A DNA stretch of 64,000 nt from Trichococcus pasteurii (GTDB taxonomy: Bacteria; Bacillota; Bacilli; Lactobacillales; Aerococcaceae): the NCBI RefSeq assembly GCF_900112935.1, contig NZ_FONM01000013.1:21042-85041 (forward strand), read 5' to 3'. The position numbers were made by a program, and so were the translations under genes. The stretch's first letter is position 1. Each line of letters starts with the position of its first letter. A model generated the notes under the pieces. It saw only the letters and a program-made list of their open reading frames with translations. It did no database searches and was not told where the DNA came from. Positions 59,860-64,000 of this stretch are shown here, piece after piece.

Positions 59860-61191
59860 ATGAAAAGAAAAGCAATCCAGTATATGATTCTCGCCATTTA
59901 TTTTTTGAGCCCGCTGCCCATTGCCTTTATCTCGCTAAAAGGGCTTAATTTCAGTATCGCAGCGCCTGCTTTTATCGGCATCCTCAGCTACACCTGGCTA
60001 TTATCCGAACTGATAACGGCCGCGAGACCCAAATTCATCGAAAAATACTTCAGCTTGGATAAGTTCCATCGTTTCCACGGCATCATGGCCATCGTCGCTT
60101 TGGCGCTCGGCTTATTGCACAAAGAATGGGCCAGTTTTGCTTGGGGGGAGTTCGAATTTTCAACTGTCTTCGGGGATTTTGCCATCATGCTTTTCCTGCT
60201 GCTGACTGTATTGTCCGTGTTCTTCATGACCAACTGGCTAGGGAGAATCAAAATAATTAAGATAGTGAAGGATGCAGTAAGGAATTTTTTCTTCTCCAAA
60301 TACAGCATCATGAAGTTCCTGCATAATTTCAATATCGTTGCTATCATCGCGCTATCTGTGCATGTCATCACCATCGCCTACTTTGTCCGGGGCGATATGA
60401 CTTTGACCATGATGTACGCCCTGTATTTCATCGTTTCTTTGGGCTTCTATGTGTACCACAAGCTGATCAGGCCTATTCTATTGAAGAAAAATATTTACAC
60501 CATAACCGATGTGGTGAACGAGAATGACCAGATTGTCAGTTTGACGCTGGCAGCCGAAAACGGGCGGCCCTTTGATTACAAAGCTGGACAATTCATCTAT
60601 TTGCGAGTGCTGGATGGAAACTATAGCTTTGAGGAACATCCATTTTCTTTGACTTCCGCACCGGAGAATCCGCATGCCCTTTCCGTATCTATCAAGGACT
60701 CCGGAGACTATACACATATCATCCAACGCATCAAGGCAGGGACGAAAGTGACTGTCGAAGGCCCTTATGGCGGCTTATGGCAACCGTTGGAAGACATCCA
60801 AAACACGGATAAGAGCTTGGTGCTGTTCGCCGGTGGTGTCGGCGTAACACCTATGTTGGGCATCCTGGAAAGCCTGCGCCAAAAAAATGCCACTAATAAA
60901 GCGGTGCTCATCTGGAGTTTGCGCAATGAGAATGAACTTGCCTATGCAACGGAATTGGCTGCTTTCCAGAAAGAGTTGCCCAATTTCACCTTCGTTCCTT
61001 TTTATTCAACCCGGGACGGTTACTTGGATGCGGAAAAAACGGAAGCCATTTTCGAATCCGCCGCAGTCCCGTATGCCACCAGCGAATTTGTCCTTTGCGG
61101 TCCCAAAGGATTCATGCATACCATTGAATCGACGTTGGTTTCCAAAAAGGTTCCAAAACAAAAAATCCACTTCGAGTCATTTGGATTGTAA
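59860..61191 (+). CDS. Ferric-reductase-like membrane flavocytochrome
   Basis: Start 59860 follows GGAGG by eight bases; the product has 443 residues. The first about 210 form six helices of a ferric-reductase-like domain with candidate haem His in FHGIMA, LLHKEW, FLHNFN and LSVHVITI. The rest is an FAD/NAD(P) reductase: KAGQFIYLRVL, EEHPFSLTSAPE, TVEGPYGGLW, LFAGGVGVTPMLGIL and FVLCGPKGFMHTIE. It should pass electrons from cytoplasmic NAD(P)H across the membrane. The b5-like lipoprotein encoded next is a natural acceptor. Confidence 0.88.
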   Translation: MKRKAIQYMILAIYFLSPLPIAFISLKGLNFSIAAPAFIGILSYTWLLSELITAARPKFIEKYFSLDKFHRFHGIMAIVALALGLLHKEWASFAWGEFEFSTVFGDFAIMLFLLLTVLSVFFMTNWLGRIKIIKIVKDAVRNFFFSKYSIMKFLHNFNIVAIIALSVHVITIAYFVRGDMTLTMMYALYFIVSLGFYVYHKLIRPILLKKNIYTITDVVNENDQIVSLTLAAENGRPFDYKAGQFIYLRVLDGNYSFEEHPFSLTSAPENPHALSVSIKDSGDYTHIIQRIKAGTKVTVEGPYGGLWQPLEDIQNTDKSLVLFAGGVGVTPMLGILESLRQKNATNKAVLIWSLRNENELAYATELAAFQKELPNFTFVPFYSTRDGYLDAEKTEAIFESAAVPYATSEFVLCGPKGFMHTIESTLVSKKVPKQKIHFESFGL

Positions 61192-61225
61192 AGACTGACG
61201 AATGCCAAACAAAGGAGAAAACAAA

Positions 61226-61648
61226 ATGCAAAAAAATAACAAAGCAAAAATGATTACCTTCTTATTAGGTGCAAGCTTAATTTTCGGGGCCTGCGGAACG
61301 ACACAGGCAGCCACTGCCGACAAGGCATCCACGATTGCCACTGCCAGTTCAGCTGTTTCATCCTCGGAAGTTGCGTCGTCATCCAGCGTTACTGCTTCTT
61401 CAAGTAGCCAAGCGAATGCAAAAACCTTCACCCTGGATGAATTAGCGCAATATGACGGAAAGAACGGAAATGATGCCTATGTCGCCGTTGAAGGCATCGT
61501 CTACGATGTCACCAATGCAGCTAAATGGCAAAACGGGAGCCATTATGGGGTACAGGCGGGCACCGACTGCACCACCGCCATCAGCCGTTCGCCGCACGGC
61601 ACCTCCGTTTTGGATGGACTGCCGATCGTCGGAACATTGGCGGAATAA
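61226..61648 (+). CDS. Cytochrome-b5-like haem-binding lipoprotein
   Basis: Start 61226 follows AAGGAG and gives 140 residues. A lipoprotein signal ends FGAC (Cys 23), then comes a Ser/Ala/Thr linker of about 45 residues. The C-terminal domain of about 75 residues fits the short bacterial cytochrome-b5 fold: FTLDELAQYDGKNGNDAYVAVEGIVYDVTNAAKW, GSHYGVQAGTDCT and SPHGTSVLDGLPIVG, with the two His as likely haem ligands. It starts 34 bases after the flavocytochrome and is probably its extracellular electron partner. Confidence 0.87.
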   Translation: MQKNNKAKMITFLLGASLIFGACGTTQAATADKASTIATASSAVSSSEVASSSSVTASSSSQANAKTFTLDELAQYDGKNGNDAYVAVEGIVYDVTNAAKWQNGSHYGVQAGTDCTTAISRSPHGTSVLDGLPIVGTLAE

Positions 61649-61703
61649 CCCAAAAAGTTTTCATTTTCAGCAGCATACCGACCAGATAATCGAATATATT
61701 TTT

Positions 61704-61742
61704 AAAATCCGCAATCATTAAAAATTTGATTGCGGATTTTTT
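61704..61742. terminator. Terminator between b5 lipoprotein and DUF6803-like genes
   Basis: AAAATCCGCAATC and GATTGCGGATTTT pair over 13 bases around eleven, followed by TT. The symmetric A and T ends let it serve both convergent genes. Confidence 0.88.
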
Positions 61743-61775
61743 GTCGTATATACTATTTTGGATACATATTTATGG

Positions 61776-62270
61776 CTAATTCGTCATACCCGGCATTACA
61801 GACATGCTGTCGATGATTTCAGGATTCACCATGCCGAAAATCATGGCAATGTGGGCAACTACCAGAAAGCCGCCGACCAGCATAAAGTGGATTTTCATCT
61901 TCTCTTCATCGGTTTTATTTTTGAAAATCACACCAATTTCCATTAATGCGATCGGCAAAAGGAACAGGACACCGCTCAAGTAGAAGCCCACTGCCACAAC
62001 GTCGACCCACGTATGCCAACCATTGGTGGTGGTCAATGGAATCACTGCGTTAAACAAGAGGTAGAAGAATATACCCGTAAAATAGAAGCCGGCAAAGATG
62101 CCGACTATTTTGTTCAAAGTCCTCAATCCACCTGATTTTACCCTGTCAAAAATAATGAAAAATTCCGAAATCGTCAGTGTCTCCGCGCAGATCACAGGGA
62201 TGGCCATAAAGATGATCAGATTCCAGGGCTGGTTTGAAGCTAATAACGACATATAATGAGTCATGCTCAT
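61776..62270 (-). CDS. Four-helix membrane protein, DUF6803-like
   Basis: The 164-residue protein follows GAGGAGG by eight bases. Four hydrophobic helices are clear (LIIFMAIPVICAETLTISEFFII, IVGIFAGFYFTGIFFYLLF, VDVVAVGFYLSGVLFLLPIALM, FMLVGGFLVVAHIAMIFGMV), with a few His near their ends. It resembles small permease-like proteins of the DUF6803 group, but I cannot assign a function. Its place beside the flavocytochrome and b5 genes suggests a role in the same electron route. An IS1380 element begins 54 bases upstream of its start. Confidence 0.65.
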   Translation of the reverse strand: MSMTHYMSLLASNQPWNLIIFMAIPVICAETLTISEFFIIFDRVKSGGLRTLNKIVGIFAGFYFTGIFFYLLFNAVIPLTTTNGWHTWVDVVAVGFYLSGVLFLLPIALMEIGVIFKNKTDEEKMKIHFMLVGGFLVVAHIAMIFGMVNPEIIDSMSVMPGMTN

Positions 62271-62323
62271 TTTTGTTTCCTCCTCAAAGTAAAATAACCA
62301 AAAATTGATAGTCTTAATATACT

Positions 62324-63998
62324 CCTGAATTATTCATAGGTTTTCAGAAAACACCTTGAAATGTTGTTCTATCAACGTATTCTTTATTTCACTTTCACAC
62401 CCAAAAGGTGTGAAAAAAGAACCCCTATCTGTTATGGTTAATGTACTACCAACAACCATAGAAAGGGGTTCTCTCAATGGCAACTTTACACGAAAACACT
62501 CTAAAATTCAATCAAAAAATGACGGTTACAAATACTGGAGGTAATCTCTCCACGGATGCTGGTCTCATTTTGGTTAAAGAATTCCTTCATTCAATCGGAT
62601 TCGAACAGTTGATGGAGAAAGAGCTTCATTTTCAAGACTCCCGTCTCTCACCTACACATTCGAATGAAACCATCCTTGAACAACTGATTTTCCAATTAAT
62701 TGCAGGCTATGATACCGATGCATCTGCCAACATCTTACGTCATGATCCTTTCTTCCAGCAGATGCTTGAAAAAAGTACATTGGCTTCACAACCTTCGCTT
62801 TCGCGTTTTTGGGATCGCATTAGTGAGAGTCCCGATGCGCTTTTGCAGCTACAAGCGCTCAATCAAGCGATTCTGGATAAGGTACGCATACAACGTAATG
62901 CAACAGAACTGGTTTTTGATTTGGATTCCACATATAGTGACACCTACGGCGATCAAGAAGAAACGGCCTTTAACACACATTATCAAACAACCGGTTATCA
63001 TCCGCTCGTTGCCTTTGATGGTCTGACCAAGGACTTTCTGAAGGCGGAACTGCGTTCCGGAAACACATACTGCTCAACCGGGGCAGCCGATTTTTTGAAT
63101 CCGCTTCTTGAACACTATAATCAGACCGTTCCAGTCAGCACCATTCTTGTCCGCGCAGATAGTGGCTTTGCAGCGCCGGAACTGTATGACCTCTGTGAAG
63201 AAAAAGAGCATCAGTACGTCATTCGGCTCAAACGGAATGCCCGCTTGCATAAGTTCGCGGAACAGTTTGTTCAAGTTGGGGATGAGACCGAATGGAGTCA
63301 GAAGGAAGAGCATTTCTACTCCATTCGCTACCAAGCCGGCACTTGGAAGCATGATCGTAGAGTTTGCATTCGTTCTGTCAGGGAAGCAAATGAACTGATT
63401 TTCCACCATGAATTCATTATCACCAATCTATCCGATGTTGTCTCGACTGAACAAGTCTACCAAACGTATTGGAAGAGAGGTACGATGGAGAATTTCATCA
63501 AGGAAGCCAAGAATGGCTTCTTCTTCGACAAGACGGACAGTTCTCATTTCTTGGAGAATGCCGTCCGCATGATGGTCAGCGTCCTTTCCTATAACATCAA
63601 CAATTTTATACGCACACTAGCTTTCCCGGAAAAGGCCAAAGGCCTACAGATACAAAGTATTCGTCTTCGGTTTTTCAAGATCGCTGGGAAACTGATCCAC
63701 AGCGGAAGACGCATGATGCTAAAACTCAGCACCCATCATGTCTACCAAGATGAATTTTTTCATATCCTACGGCAAATTCAATCCTTGTCTTGGTGAGGAG
63801 ACCCCGCAAATTTAAAAAAAACGTTCGAACAAAGGAATTAGTATGCCCAAAAACACAATAACAATCGCATTCCGTGCTTCTTTTCGTCTCTAAGAGACGT
63901 TTTGAAAGGGAAAAAATAACAGCTCTACCAAAAATCCAATATTGCAGATGAAATAGAGTTGTTCATATCAAGATTTGGGGTGGTATGAATAATTCAGG
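62324..63998 (+). mobile_element. Complete IS1380-family insertion sequence
   Basis: Perfect 15-base terminal inverted repeats CCTGAATTATTCATA (62324-62338) and its complement (63984-63998) enclose one transposase gene; total length 1675. The left flank ends TACT (62320-62323), and the two bases right of the element (TA, at the window edge) agree with a duplicated TACT target. A hairpin TTTCACACC/GGTGTGAAA (62392-62414) before the transposase may block read-in from outside. About 190 bases after the transposase stop are non-coding. Confidence 0.9.
62477..63796 (+). CDS. IS1380-family transposase
   Basis: The 439-residue protein is full length for the family. Family stretches are GGNLSTDAGLILVKEFLHSIGFEQLM, TELVFDLDSTYSDTYGDQE (first catalytic Asp), TILVRADSGFAAPELY (second Asp) and YWKRGTMENFIKEAKNGFF (catalytic Glu), followed by RMMVSVLSYNINNFIRTLAFP. 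GAAAGGGG precedes the ATG. No frameshift is seen and the inverted repeats are intact, so the element may be active. Confidence 0.95.
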   Translation: MATLHENTLKFNQKMTVTNTGGNLSTDAGLILVKEFLHSIGFEQLMEKELHFQDSRLSPTHSNETILEQLIFQLIAGYDTDASANILRHDPFFQQMLEKSTLASQPSLSRFWDRISESPDALLQLQALNQAILDKVRIQRNATELVFDLDSTYSDTYGDQEETAFNTHYQTTGYHPLVAFDGLTKDFLKAELRSGNTYCSTGAADFLNPLLEHYNQTVPVSTILVRADSGFAAPELYDLCEEKEHQYVIRLKRNARLHKFAEQFVQVGDETEWSQKEEHFYSIRYQAGTWKHDRRVCIRSVREANELIFHHEFIITNLSDVVSTEQVYQTYWKRGTMENFIKEAKNGFFFDKTDSSHFLENAVRMMVSVLSYNINNFIRTLAFPEKAKGLQIQSIRLRFFKIAGKLIHSGRRMMLKLSTHHVYQDEFFHILRQIQSLSW

Positions 63999-64000
63999 TA

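Noticed and set aside
63985..64000. ATG with GGGGTGG upstream at the right edge, looking like the start of a new gene
   Set aside because: The bases are the right terminal inverted repeat of the IS1380 element (exact complement of 62324-62338).

Overview
The window is bacterial chromosome from a low-to-mid GC Gram-positive of the Lactobacillales. The lipoprotein boxes, AGGAGG-type ribosome binding sites, PTS and RpiR genes, class II galT, MET-box-like site and YfhO/GtrA/GT2 cell-wall glycosylation set fit a Carnobacteriaceae member such as Trichococcus. The genus is inference. No rRNA, tRNA or CRISPR array was seen.

Layout. 0-5 kb: tail of a UPF0303 gene, then a sugar locus (two Gfo/Idh/MocA oxidoreductases and a PTS IIC) divergent from an RpiR regulator. 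5-6.5 kb: DEAD-box helicase with a folded leader. 6.7-12.3 kb: redox regulon (ABM monooxygenase, SDR, two aldo/keto reductases, MFS pump) with a TetR regulator and a duplicated promoter/operator. 12.4-17 kb: metE-metF with a MET-box-like site, and a HAD phosphatase. 17-27.2 kb: rhamnose catabolism (rhaB-rhaA-rhaD-fucO, divergent AraC regulator) and the Leloir operon galK-galT-galE, both with cre-like sites. 27.2-31.6 kb: an AT-rich island with a decayed IS1182-type transposase and a three-gene ABC-three-component (ABC-3C) conflict system. 31.7-42.3 kb: TRIC channel, MFS plus M20 amidohydrolase, an AraC-GH39 fusion, zinc alcohol dehydrogenase, lipoprotein, EamA transporter, second AraC regulator and DUF488. 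42.3-42.8 kb: a SAM-I riboswitch in front of an unrecognised coiled-coil protein. 43.5-50 kb: phosphate transporter with its DUF47 partner, adenine deaminase, and an amino-acid ABC transporter behind a folded leader. 50-57.7 kb: DUF1599 protein, CDF metal exporter, YfhO/GtrA/GT2 set, a frameshifted secreted propeller protein and an EEP-family hydrolase. 57.7-62.3 kb: a two-component system divergent from a ferric-reductase-like flavocytochrome and a cytochrome-b5-like lipoprotein, then a four-helix membrane protein. 62.3-64 kb: a complete IS1380-family element.

The points that most repay attention are the ABC-3C island, the SAM riboswitch on a gene of unknown function, the two-component/flavocytochrome/b5 module with 11-bp-spaced direct repeats at its promoter, a family of hairpin repeats arranged with a 52-bp period at four gene ends, and the collinear duplication of a TetR-type control region.
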